Below are positions 1 to 5,217 of a stretch of DNA of 8,923 nt, one piece after another (position 1 is the stretch's first letter; every line of letters starts with the position of its first letter). This stretch comes from Flavobacteriaceae bacterium (GTDB lineage Bacteria; Bacteroidota; Bacteroidia; Flavobacteriales; Flavobacteriaceae), in contig JAUXCI010000097.1 in assembly GCA_030618945.1 (NCBI GenBank), positions 1-8,923 on the forward strand, read 5' to 3'. The translations under genes were made by a program, and so were the position numbers. Under the pieces are notes generated by a model, which was given only the letters and a program-made list of their open reading frames with translations, was not told the DNA's origin and ran no database searches.

Positions 1-136
1 CTGCTGCTTTTTTAACTGCTGCTTTAGGAGTCGCTTCTTTTTTAGCTGCTGCTTTAGGAGCCGCCGCTTTCTTGGGGGCCGCTTTAGGAGCTGCCACTTT
101 CTTAGCTGCAGTTTTAGGAGCCGCTACTTTCTTAGC
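1..136 (-). repeat. 30-bp tandem repeat in the L21 C-terminal tail
   Basis: Four full units and one partial unit of 30 bp, starting at 136, 106, 76, 46 and 16 on the minus strand. Each encodes a 10-residue unit of the form [AVP]-K-K-x-A-x-P-K-x-A. The copies differ mainly at third codon positions, so the period is preserved at protein level while the DNA has drifted. The array continues past the window edge. Confidence 0.85.
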
Positions 137-505
137 CACTTCTGCTTTCTCCGCTGGAGCTTCTGCGCTTTTTGCCGCAGATTTTTTAGCTGGAGCTTTA
201 ATTGAGATACCCTCAATTTGAATCTGAGTTAAATACTGACGATGGCCATTTTTAACTTTATAACCTTTTCTACGTTTCTTTTTGAAAACGATTACCTTAT
301 CACCTTTAAGATGATCTAAGATCTTTGCAGTTACTACTGCATTTTCTATAACCGGGGCGCCAATGGTTACCGTTCCGTCGTCGAGTAAAAGAACCTTGTC
401 AAAAGTAATTTTTGAACCTTCTTTTTCCTCCAAGCGATGAACAAAAACCTTTTGGTCTTTAGCAACTTTAAATTGCTGCCCTGCTATCTCTACAATTGCA
501 TACAT
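1..505 (-). CDS. rplU: 50S ribosomal protein L21, 3' end outside window
   Basis: L21 is a large-subunit protein that binds 23S rRNA. I translated it by hand from the ATG at 505: it begins MYAIVEIAGQQFKV, the L21 N-terminus, and continues through a lysine/arginine patch (FKKKRRKGYK) and the end of the core (HRQYLTQIQIEGI, about residues 88-100). A usual bacterial L21 ends near residue 103. Here the frame stays open for at least 65 more residues, made of Lys, Ala and Pro, with tandem 10-residue units from 136 leftward. The tail resembles the basic tails of histone H1-like proteins and is probably disordered and RNA-binding (inference). The stop codon lies beyond position 1. L27 (rpmA) commonly follows L21, but it is not visible. 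The core identification is secure; the role of the tail is unknown. Confidence 0.95.
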   Translation of the reverse strand, partial: MYAIVEIAGQQFKVAKDQKVFVHRLEEKEGSKITFDKVLLLDDGTVTIGAPVIENAVVTAKILDHLKGDKVIVFKKKRRKGYKVKNGHRQYLTQIQIEGISIKAPAKKSAAKSAEAPAEKAEVAKKVAAPKTAAKKVAAPKAAPKKAAAPKAAAKKEATPKAAVKKAA

Positions 506-564
506 GGATTAATGTTTTTACTTTTTTAAACTAAAAAAAATTGCCCTTTTCTATTAGGCGGGTG

Positions 565-572
565 CAAATATA
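565..572 (-). promoter_or_regulatory. rplU promoter, -7 element TATATTTG
   Basis: The minus strand reads TATATTTG, an exact match to the Bacteroidetes -7 consensus TAnnTTTG. No convincing -33 TTG lies at the usual spacing. Transcription would start near 559, giving a leader of about 55 nt before the rplU ATG. The 144-bp gap 506-649 holds this promoter, the leader and no gene. In the leader, GCC and GGC arms around 543-558 are followed by eight T, a possible weak attenuator. Confidence 0.65.
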
Positions 573-649
573 CATCTTTTTATTAAATTCGAAAAATATT
601 TTATTGGCTTAATTGACCTTATAAAAGGACCCGGAAAAAACAGTAGAAA

Positions 650-1522
650 TTATTTTTTTCCTTTGTTTGTAAGGTATACACCCAGCAGGATTAAACTCCC
701 GGCTAAAATTTGTCCTAAATATAATCTTTCGCCGTCTAGAAGCCCCCATAGGATAGCAACGATTGGGATAAGATAGGTCACTGAACTTGAAAAAATAGGC
801 GAGGAAATTTGTATCAGCTTATTGAATAATGTTTTAGCCAAAGCAGTTCCGAAAACAGAAAGTAAGATCAGATAATACAATGAAGATTCACCTTGTTTGA
901 TATAGTCGATATGAAAAAAATCTGTCATCCACAATACGATCAGGGCTGGTATAAAAATGATGATAAAGGTTCCGGTAGTAATTGTGAGAGCGCTTAGACC
1001 CGAAAGATGCTTTTTTAGGATATTTACATTAATAGCATAGCCCACTGAAGCCACTACGATAAAGGAGGCGTAAAAATAATTTTGATCAGGGTTGAGTTCT
1101 GCCCCTTTAAATATAAGTAATAGGGCACCCACTAAGCCAATGATCACACCGACGAATTGCTTTCTTAGAAAGCTATAATTGAAGAACAAGGCTCCAACAA
1201 GCAGGGTGTTTAAAGGAGTTAGAGAATTGAGTATAGAAACTATTGAGCTATCAATACTTTCAACGGCATAGGAAAAAAGGAAAGCAGGAAAAAATGTACC
1301 CAAAAAAGCGGTGATGATAATATAATACCATTGTCTTGTATTTATGTTTGAGATATTTTTAAGGCCAACCATAAACAGTGCTAATGTTGTGAAAATTATC
1401 CTAAGCGAACCTACCTGTATGGGGCTAAAGCTTATCAATGCTTTTTTAAGCAAAATAAACGAACTTCCCCAGATTACGGCAAGGACCAATAAAATTAGCC
1501 ACCTTGTTTGATTTTCGTTCAT
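650..1522 (-). CDS. EamA/DMT-family transporter (drug/metabolite transporter superfamily)
   Basis: A 290-residue inner-membrane protein with about ten hydrophobic segments, the normal length for the family. It is two EamA repeats: roughly residues 8-138 and 150-287. The first transmembrane segment has the family hallmark WGSSFILLKKAL (18-29). The second repeat ends with the usual pattern of a proline-containing helix, a small hydrophilic turn with Glu265, then a last helix (about 248-286), followed by a basic tail (NKGKK). Family members move metabolites, amino acids or toxic compounds; nothing in the sequence fixes the substrate. The ATG at 1522 is well placed: only seven residues precede the first helix. 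It is divergent from the HMA-like lipoprotein, with 65 bp between the starts, and lies on the same strand as rplU, 144 bp upstream of it. No clear terminator was found after it. Confidence 0.88.
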   Translation of the reverse strand: MNENQTRWLILLVLAVIWGSSFILLKKALISFSPIQVGSLRIIFTTLALFMVGLKNISNINTRQWYYIIITAFLGTFFPAFLFSYAVESIDSSIVSILNSLTPLNTLLVGALFFNYSFLRKQFVGVIIGLVGALLLIFKGAELNPDQNYFYASFIVVASVGYAINVNILKKHLSGLSALTITTGTFIIIFIPALIVLWMTDFFHIDYIKQGESSLYYLILLSVFGTALAKTLFNKLIQISSPIFSSSVTYLIPIVAILWGLLDGERLYLGQILAGSLILLGVYLTNKGKK

Positions 1523-1532
1523 GGTTTTGCCA

Positions 1533-1564
1533 TTGATTTTTTCGGAAAATTATTCTTATTTTTG
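1533..1564 (+). promoter_or_regulatory. Promoter of the HMA-like lipoprotein gene
   Basis: TATTTTTG at 1557-1564 matches the Bacteroidetes -7 consensus TAnnTTTG, and a TTG at 1533-1535 lies 21 bp upstream, about right for the -33 element. Transcription would start near 1570, leaving a leader of under 20 nt before the GTG at 1588. The same 65-bp gap must also hold the start signals of the divergent transporter gene. Confidence 0.6.
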
Positions 1565-1587
1565 CTGCGCATCTTAAATTTGATCAA

Positions 1588-1980
1588 GTGAAAGTAATTA
1601 ATAAAATCTTCACCCTATTATTTTTTGTATTGTTTTTAGTTTCTTGTCAAAAGAATGAAACATCAAAAAATACCGACAGTACTATTGTTGAAAAAAAGGA
1701 ATTAGCAGAGAACCTGAACCATATTAAAGTTGACATCAAAGGTATGACTTGCGAGATTGGATGTGCGCGTCTGATTCAATCCAAATTGTATAAGGCTGAT
1801 GGCATAACATTTGCAAAAATCTCTTTCGCGGATAGTTCAGGTGTGATAAGTTTTGATGAAAACAGAATCTCTACAGATGATATCAAAAATATCATTCAGA
1901 AAACGGCAGGAGGAGACATTTATTCAGTTGTTGGTATTGAAGAGATCAAGAGCGTGGAAAACTCTGGAATAACACAATAA
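1588..1980 (+). CDS. Lipoprotein with heavy-metal-associated (HMA)-like domain, GTG start
   Basis: A 130-residue protein. Residues 1-20 form a lipoprotein signal peptide: a basic start, a hydrophobic core, and LVSC with lipidated Cys20. A polar linker (about 21-43) leads to an HMA-type ferredoxin-like fold at about 44-114. Its metal loop reads GMTCEIGC (52-59), so the two cysteines are Cys55 and Cys59, one residue further apart than in classical GMTCxxC loops. The surrounding strand-helix-strand pattern (HIKVDIKG before it, RLIQSKLYKADGI after it) fits HMA proteins that bind Cu(I) or similar soft metals. The CX3C loop may alter metal choice, or the fold may be kept for another use. The start is GTG at 1588: no ATG lies before the signal peptide and a promoter sits just upstream. 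A role as periplasmic or outer-membrane metal binder is an inference. No clear terminator separates it from the next gene. Confidence 0.8.
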   Translation: MKVINKIFTLLFFVLFLVSCQKNETSKNTDSTIVEKKELAENLNHIKVDIKGMTCEIGCARLIQSKLYKADGITFAKISFADSSGVISFDENRISTDDIKNIIQKTAGGDIYSVVGIEEIKSVENSGITQ

Positions 1981-1997
1981 TATATAATTGTATTGAA

Positions 1998-2028
1998 TTG
2001 TAAATCAGTTTAAAATGTATTTTCTTTG
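1998..2028 (+). promoter_or_regulatory. Possible promoter of the SYLF lipoprotein gene
   Basis: A TTG at 1998-2000 is followed after 20 bp by TTTCTTTG at 2021-2028, which differs from the TAnnTTTG consensus only at the second base. A 79-bp gap and a distinct leader suggest independent transcription, though read-through from the upstream gene cannot be excluded. Confidence 0.4.
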
Positions 2029-2059
2029 TAACTATACTTAACCCTAAATATTTATTATT

Positions 2060-2800
2060 ATGAAACTATTGAAAAATTTATTGGCTTTGATGCTTGTATG
2101 CATGATTGCCTTTTCTTGTAAATCAGAGAAAAAAGAAGGCGATGTTACGGATGAAGCAGCTCAGGAAGAGGTATCAGAATCAACTGGTGAAATGCCATCA
2201 GAAACAACTGAAACAACTATAGATGCGGATGCTCCTGAGGCTGAAGGCGAACACGCTACTGAGGTTGAAGGCGAAATGGAAAGCGAAGATAGTGATGCTC
2301 CTGAGGAGCCAAAAAAAATTACCGTTGTTTTTCCTAAAGACACTAAGCTTCAAAATAAAGTTAAAGATGCGATGAAGGTTTTTGTAGATGGTAACCCTGA
2401 AATGGAAGCCAATTTTCATAAGGCATATGGCTTTGCTGTTATTCCAAAAATCACAAAGGCAGGCCTTGGAATTGGCGGTGCCGGGGGTCATGGTTTGGTG
2501 TTTGATGATAAAACCGTCATTGGAGAATCTAAATTATCTCAGGGTACTTTTGGGCTTCAAGCTGGTGGTCAAACATATATGGAAGTGATATTTTTTGAAG
2601 ATCAACCAGCATTGGATAGATTTACTGCGGGTAAAGTAAAGTTTTCGGGGCAGGCATCTGCCGTGGCTTTGAAAGATGGAGCATCAGCTGATATAGATTA
2701 CCAGGATGGAGTTGCAATCTTTACAAAAACTATTGGCGGATTGATGGCAGAAGCCTCAGTTGGAGGTCAAGGTTTTAAGTATAGTCCAGGCATCAATTAA
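2060..2800 (+). CDS. Lipoprotein with acidic linker and SYLF (Ysc84/DUF500) domain
   Basis: A 246-residue protein in three parts. Residues 1-20 are a lipoprotein signal peptide ending AFSC, with Cys20 followed by KSEKKEG. Residues 21-86 are a strongly acidic Glu/Asp/Ser/Thr/Pro linker with internal repetition (DAPE at 57 and 79, VEGE/AEGE nearby). Residues about 97-243 match the SYLF domain: an AYGFAVIP segment (122-129), glycine-rich GLGIGGAGGHG (135-145), LSQGTFGLQAGGQ (159-171), IFFEDQPALDRF (177-188), QASAVAL (198-204) and a final GGLMAEASVGGQGF stretch (226-239). SYLF domains bind lipids, notably phosphoinositides in eukaryotic actin regulators; bacterial versions are common as exported proteins but poorly understood. 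Lipid binding at the inner leaflet of the outer membrane is an inference. It appears to be a single-gene unit with its own terminator. Its signal peptide DNA closely resembles that of the next gene. Confidence 0.85.
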   Translation: MKLLKNLLALMLVCMIAFSCKSEKKEGDVTDEAAQEEVSESTGEMPSETTETTIDADAPEAEGEHATEVEGEMESEDSDAPEEPKKITVVFPKDTKLQNKVKDAMKVFVDGNPEMEANFHKAYGFAVIPKITKAGLGIGGAGGHGLVFDDKTVIGESKLSQGTFGLQAGGQTYMEVIFFEDQPALDRFTAGKVKFSGQASAVALKDGASADIDYQDGVAIFTKTIGGLMAEASVGGQGFKYSPGIN

Positions 2801-2818
2801 GAGTCGTAATTATTGATT

Positions 2819-2853
2819 AAAAAAAAGGGAGCTCATTGAACTCCTTATTTTTT
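2819..2853 (+). terminator. Intrinsic terminator after the SYLF lipoprotein gene
   Basis: An A-run leads into GGGAG, a loop of about nine bases (CTCATTGAA), then CTCCT and a T-rich tail ending in TTTTTT at 2848-2853. It lies 18 bp after the stop codon and separates this gene from the next one. Confidence 0.7.
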
Positions 2854-2905
2854 AAAAACCACTAAATTATTTTATACATTATTAGTTTTTTAAGCTATAA
2901 TGTAT

Positions 2906-2913
2906 TTATTTTG
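2906..2913 (+). promoter_or_regulatory. Possible -7 element of the TonB-like lipoprotein gene
   Basis: TTATTTTG differs from the Bacteroidetes consensus TAnnTTTG only at base two, and the identical octamer occurs before the small repeat lipoprotein (3755-3762). No good -33 TTG is visible. The ATG follows 32 bp after it. Confidence 0.35.
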
Positions 2914-2945
2914 TTATCATTAAGTTAACCAAATCTCAATTTAAA

Positions 2946-3647
2946 ATGAAAATAGTAAAATTATTGTTAGTATTTGCTTTGGTAAGTACGATTGCCGTTT
3001 CTTGTAAAGAAACAAAAAAGGAAGAAGTTCAAGATGATGCAGTTGAAATGACTGAAGAAGGATCTGATAGTGGTATGGAAGCTGCAGATGATGCTGCTTC
3101 AAGTGAAAGTACAGAAGAAGGATCATCTGATGATGCTGCCGCTGGAGCTGCTGCCACTGGAGGCGCTGCTGCTGCTGCTGGAGCTGCAACTGCAGCTGAT
3201 GATGAAGGAAATAAGGAAGCTGTTGAAGCAGTTGAGGGAGAAGCTAAGGAGCTTGAGCCTGTTGTGGTACCAGAAGGAGTCATTGCAGAAGAACTTGCTG
3301 ATACTCCTGTTATTTATCCAGGTTGTACCGGTTCTACCGCAGAAGAAATTAGAGCTTGTAATAAAGAAAGTTTTATTGCTTACGTGAAAAGCGAATTCAA
3401 ACATGATAATGTAGCTAATGATGCTGGGATTAAAAAAGGTGATTACGAAATAGGAGTAGTAATGCACGTAAATAAGGCAGGGAGAGTTTTTTCTTTAAGA
3501 GTTACCGCTCCAAATGAAACCTTAGAAAATGAAATGATAAGGGTTGTAAACAGTACACCTAAAGTGGTGCCAGCAACTGAAGCTGGACAACCTGTAGGTG
3601 TTAGCTTAAAGTTCAATGTTGACTTTCGTATTGAGGCAACTCAATAA
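2946..3647 (+). CDS. Lipoprotein with Ala/acidic linker and TonB C-terminal-like domain
   Basis: A 233-residue protein. Residues 1-20 form a lipoprotein signal peptide (IAVSC, Cys20), followed by KETKKEEVQDD. Residues 21-115 are low complexity: acidic and Ser-rich first, then Ala/Gly-rich (64-84, including five GCT codons in a row), then acidic again. Residues about 121-230 resemble the C-terminal domain of flavobacterial TonB proteins: VIYPGC (122-127) with a second Cys138, IGVVMHVNKAGRV (169-181) as the beta-strand core, LENEMIRVVNSTPKVVPA (193-210) as helix and turn, and GQPVGVSLKFNVDF (214-227) as the last strand. True TonB is anchored in the inner membrane by an uncleaved helix; here the anchor is a lipid, so the protein may not transduce proton motive force. 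It could bind TonB boxes or act as a structural protein (inference). It is a single-gene unit with its own terminator. Confidence 0.75.
   Translation: MKIVKLLLVFALVSTIAVSCKETKKEEVQDDAVEMTEEGSDSGMEAADDAASSESTEEGSSDDAAAGAAATGGAAAAAGAATAADDEGNKEAVEAVEGEAKELEPVVVPEGVIAEELADTPVIYPGCTGSTAEEIRACNKESFIAYVKSEFKHDNVANDAGIKKGDYEIGVVMHVNKAGRVFSLRVTAPNETLENEMIRVVNSTPKVVPATEAGQPVGVSLKFNVDFRIEATQ
3137..3195 (+). repeat. GCT-rich alanine-coding low-complexity tract
   Basis: The tract encodes residues 64-84 of the TonB-like lipoprotein, nearly all Ala and Gly, and contains five consecutive GCT triplets at 3165-3179. Changes in triplet number would alter linker length without shifting the frame. It also opens spurious long frames on both strands. 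Confidence 0.7.
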
Positions 3648-3668
3648 AATAGAACAATTTTAATATAT

Positions 3669-3702
3669 AAAAAAAGCCTGGATTTTATTCAGGTTTTTTT
3701 TT
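3669..3702 (+). terminator. Intrinsic terminator after the TonB-like lipoprotein gene
   Basis: CCTG at 3677-3680 and CAGG at 3690-3693 enclose a nine-base loop, with a G-T wobble and an A-run pairing the following nine T (3694-3702). It lies about 20 bp after the stop codon. Confidence 0.8.
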
Positions 3703-3754
3703 GATTCGATCTTATTGTTGTTCTCAACTTCAGATTTTCTTCAAGTTTGTTTAG

Positions 3755-3762
3755 TTATTTTG
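3755..3762 (+). promoter_or_regulatory. Possible -7 element of the small repeat lipoprotein gene
   Basis: TTATTTTG, the same octamer as at 2906-2913, lies 33 bp before the ATG. The leader also holds CTAAATATTTA (3767-3777), an 11-mer found exactly in the leader of the SYLF gene (2044-2054). No -33 TTG is evident at the expected spacing. Confidence 0.35.
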
Positions 3763-3795
3763 ACCTCTAAATATTTAACTTAAAACTAAGTAACT

Positions 3796-4086
3796 ATGAA
3801 ATTGATCAAAGGATTATTGGTTATCGCTGTAATGAGCGTATTAACATTATCATGTGACCAGGCAAAAAAAGTAACAGCAACGGATGCAGTAGAAACAGCA
3901 GTAGAGGCAAGCTCTGATGCAGTTGAGACTGCAGGTGAAGAAGCTACCGAAGTTATTGATTCAGTTAGTTCAGATGTTGAAAAAGTATTGGACTCAACTA
4001 AAGTGATGGCCGACAGCACTATGAAAAAATGCGAAGGTAATTGTGCTAAAGATGGTAAATCTTGTGATGGAAGCTGCAAAGCTTAA
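3796..4086 (+). CDS. Small lipoprotein with 11-residue repeats and four-cysteine tail
   Basis: A 96-residue protein I cannot assign to a named family. Residues 1-20 are a lipoprotein signal peptide (LTLSC, Cys20). Residues 30-73 are four 11-residue repeats with the pattern [DEK]-[AV]-[VIL]-[ED]-[TS], predicted to form an amphipathic helix or hendecad coiled coil, acidic overall. Residues 79-94 hold four cysteines in the spacing C-x3-C-x6-C-x3-C (79, 83, 90, 94), each pair enclosing a small acidic/Gly tripeptide (EGN, DGS), and the protein ends in KA. The tail could bind a metal ion or form two disulfides. It sits last in the lipoprotein row, with its own leader and a strong terminator, convergent with ctaA. 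The start ATG fits the signal peptide and no nearer alternative exists. It is secure as a secreted lipoprotein; its function is unknown. Confidence 0.8.
   Translation: MKLIKGLLVIAVMSVLTLSCDQAKKVTATDAVETAVEASSDAVETAGEEATEVIDSVSSDVEKVLDSTKVMADSTMKKCEGNCAKDGKSCDGSCKA
3883..4014 (+). repeat. Four 33-bp units encoding 11-residue helical repeats
   Basis: The units start at 3883, 3916, 3949 and 3982. The first two share DAVETA; the others keep the hydrophobic second and third positions and the acid-then-hydroxyl pair. The DNA is diverged except between units one and two, so the period is conserved mainly at protein level. Confidence 0.75.
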
Positions 4087-4104
4087 CACAATTAGCGCGT
4101 AAAA

Positions 4105-4137
4105 AATTAAAAACTACCCAATGGGTAGTTTTTTTTT
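4105..4137. terminator. Bidirectional terminator overlapping the ctaA stop codon
   Basis: Perfect 12-bp arms at 4109-4120 and 4122-4133 (core ACTACCCA / TGGGTAGT), flanked by A on the left and T on the right. On the plus strand it is followed by a run of nine T (4129-4137) and ends the small lipoprotein gene. On the minus strand it is followed by TTTTTAATTTTTT. The last four sense codons and the TAG stop of ctaA (4114-4128) lie inside the hairpin. Confidence 0.88.
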
Positions 4138-5196
4138 GCTCCAGATCCTAATCTTCTTCCTTAGAGAGAAATATAAAAATAAAAGACTCATCACATACAA
4201 TACGCCCACTAGTTGGTGTAGGGTCCCATAGAACAACGGAATCCCGGTTTTCACTTTTAGCAAAGTCATAATTCCAAGAAATAATTGAAATACAATTAGT
4301 AAATAAGATACTGTAAGCCATTTTACAGCACCGGTATGCACATGATTTCTTTTTTTATGGTAGTAGAAAAATGTTAATGCTAATATAATATAAGCAAGTA
4401 TCCTGTGAATAAACTGAACCAATGCCGGTGCAAAAGCAAAACGATCATAATTGGTCAGATTGTGCCATGTCCAGTTACTGCTTTCTAGTAAAACCTGTGG
4501 AATGATAGCTCCGTTCATAGAAGGCCATGTAGCGTAATACAAACCGGCGCGCATGCCAGCCATAAGCCCTGCAAAGACCAGTTGAATAAAAGTAAAAATC
4601 AACAAGATCAGGACAAATCGCGTATGTCCTTTTTTGGGTTTGTTTTGCATCAGGTAAACATCAGCAATACACTTGACCATGGCTGTAATTGTAAAAACAG
4701 CTAACATAAAATGAAGGGTGAGTTTGTAGGCATTCACCCAGGGTCGGTCAACAAGTCCGCTTTGAACCATGATCCAGCCTGCAGAGGCCGTAAGGGCCGT
4801 TAATAGGACCACAAGAAAAAGTCTTTTTTCTAAGAAAAAATCAATCTGTTTTCGGATAACGAAAATTACAAATGGAATAAGAAAAATAATACCCAGGCTT
4901 CTTACCCATAAACGATGGAGGTATTCCCAAAAGTAAATGAACTTAAATTCTTTAAGCGTGAAGTCAGAATTTATCTTATGAAATTGAGGGGTTTGCTTGT
5001 AGAACTCAAAAAGTTCAAGCCACTGCTGTTTGTTCATGGGAGGAATTACTCCAGTAACAATATCCCAACTGGTTATAGACAAACCCGAACCTGTCAAACG
5101 GGTTATGCCACCCAATATGACCTGACCAATGAGCATAATAAGTCCGGTGAGCAGCCAGAACCTAATTGTTTTAGTATATAAAAATTGTTTTTTCAA
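4114..5196 (-). CDS. ctaA: Heme A synthase, COX15/CtaA family
   Basis: An inner-membrane enzyme that oxidises the C8 methyl group of heme O to make heme A for cytochrome c oxidase. It has 360 residues and about eight membrane helices, the usual size for the COX15-like type. Motifs: GGITRLTGSGLSITSW (29-44); FWEYLHR with Glu91 and His94; LTLHF with His162; FIHRILAY with His264; and TLHQLVG with His327. The four histidines are the expected heme ligands and Glu91 is the family's conserved acid. The start appears to be TTG at 5196: no ATG lies before the first helix (the next Met is residue 21, inside it). The frame is open back to the gldD stop, so gldD and ctaA share a frame with only 21 bp between them, suggesting one transcript and possible translational coupling. 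Its end lies in the shared terminator with the convergent lipoprotein gene. Confidence 0.93.
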   Translation of the reverse strand: MKKQFLYTKTIRFWLLTGLIMLIGQVILGGITRLTGSGLSITSWDIVTGVIPPMNKQQWLELFEFYKQTPQFHKINSDFTLKEFKFIYFWEYLHRLWVRSLGIIFLIPFVIFVIRKQIDFFLEKRLFLVVLLTALTASAGWIMVQSGLVDRPWVNAYKLTLHFMLAVFTITAMVKCIADVYLMQNKPKKGHTRFVLILLIFTFIQLVFAGLMAGMRAGLYYATWPSMNGAIIPQVLLESSNWTWHNLTNYDRFAFAPALVQFIHRILAYIILALTFFYYHKKRNHVHTGAVKWLTVSYLLIVFQLFLGIMTLLKVKTGIPLFYGTLHQLVGVLYVMSLLFLYFSLRKKIRIWSKKKLPIG

Positions 5197-5217
5197 TTCA
5201 GAAGCGGTTTTACGGGT

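Noticed and set aside
600..650. Possible terminator after the EamA transporter (CCTT/AAGG arms near 615-630)
   Set aside because: Only four base pairs and no following T-run on the minus strand.
2161..2588. Antisense and frame-shifted open frames inside the SYLF lipoprotein gene
   Set aside because: Compositionally biased shadows of the acidic linker and SYLF coding sequence, without recognisable motifs.
2941..3467. Several long open frames on the minus strand and in the +1 frame within the TonB-like lipoprotein gene
   Set aside because: They arise from the GCT-rich and acidic low-complexity coding, give Leu/Gln-, Ser- or Ala-only proteins, have no start context, and overlap a gene with clear signal peptide and domain.
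3786..4079. Antisense open frame across the small repeat lipoprotein
   Set aside because: The plus-strand reading has a signal peptide, regular repeats and its own terminator; the antisense product is Ser/Thr/Val-biased and matches nothing.
4915..5181. Plus-strand open frame inside ctaA
   Set aside because: Opposes conserved COX15 motifs and has no promoter or family resemblance.
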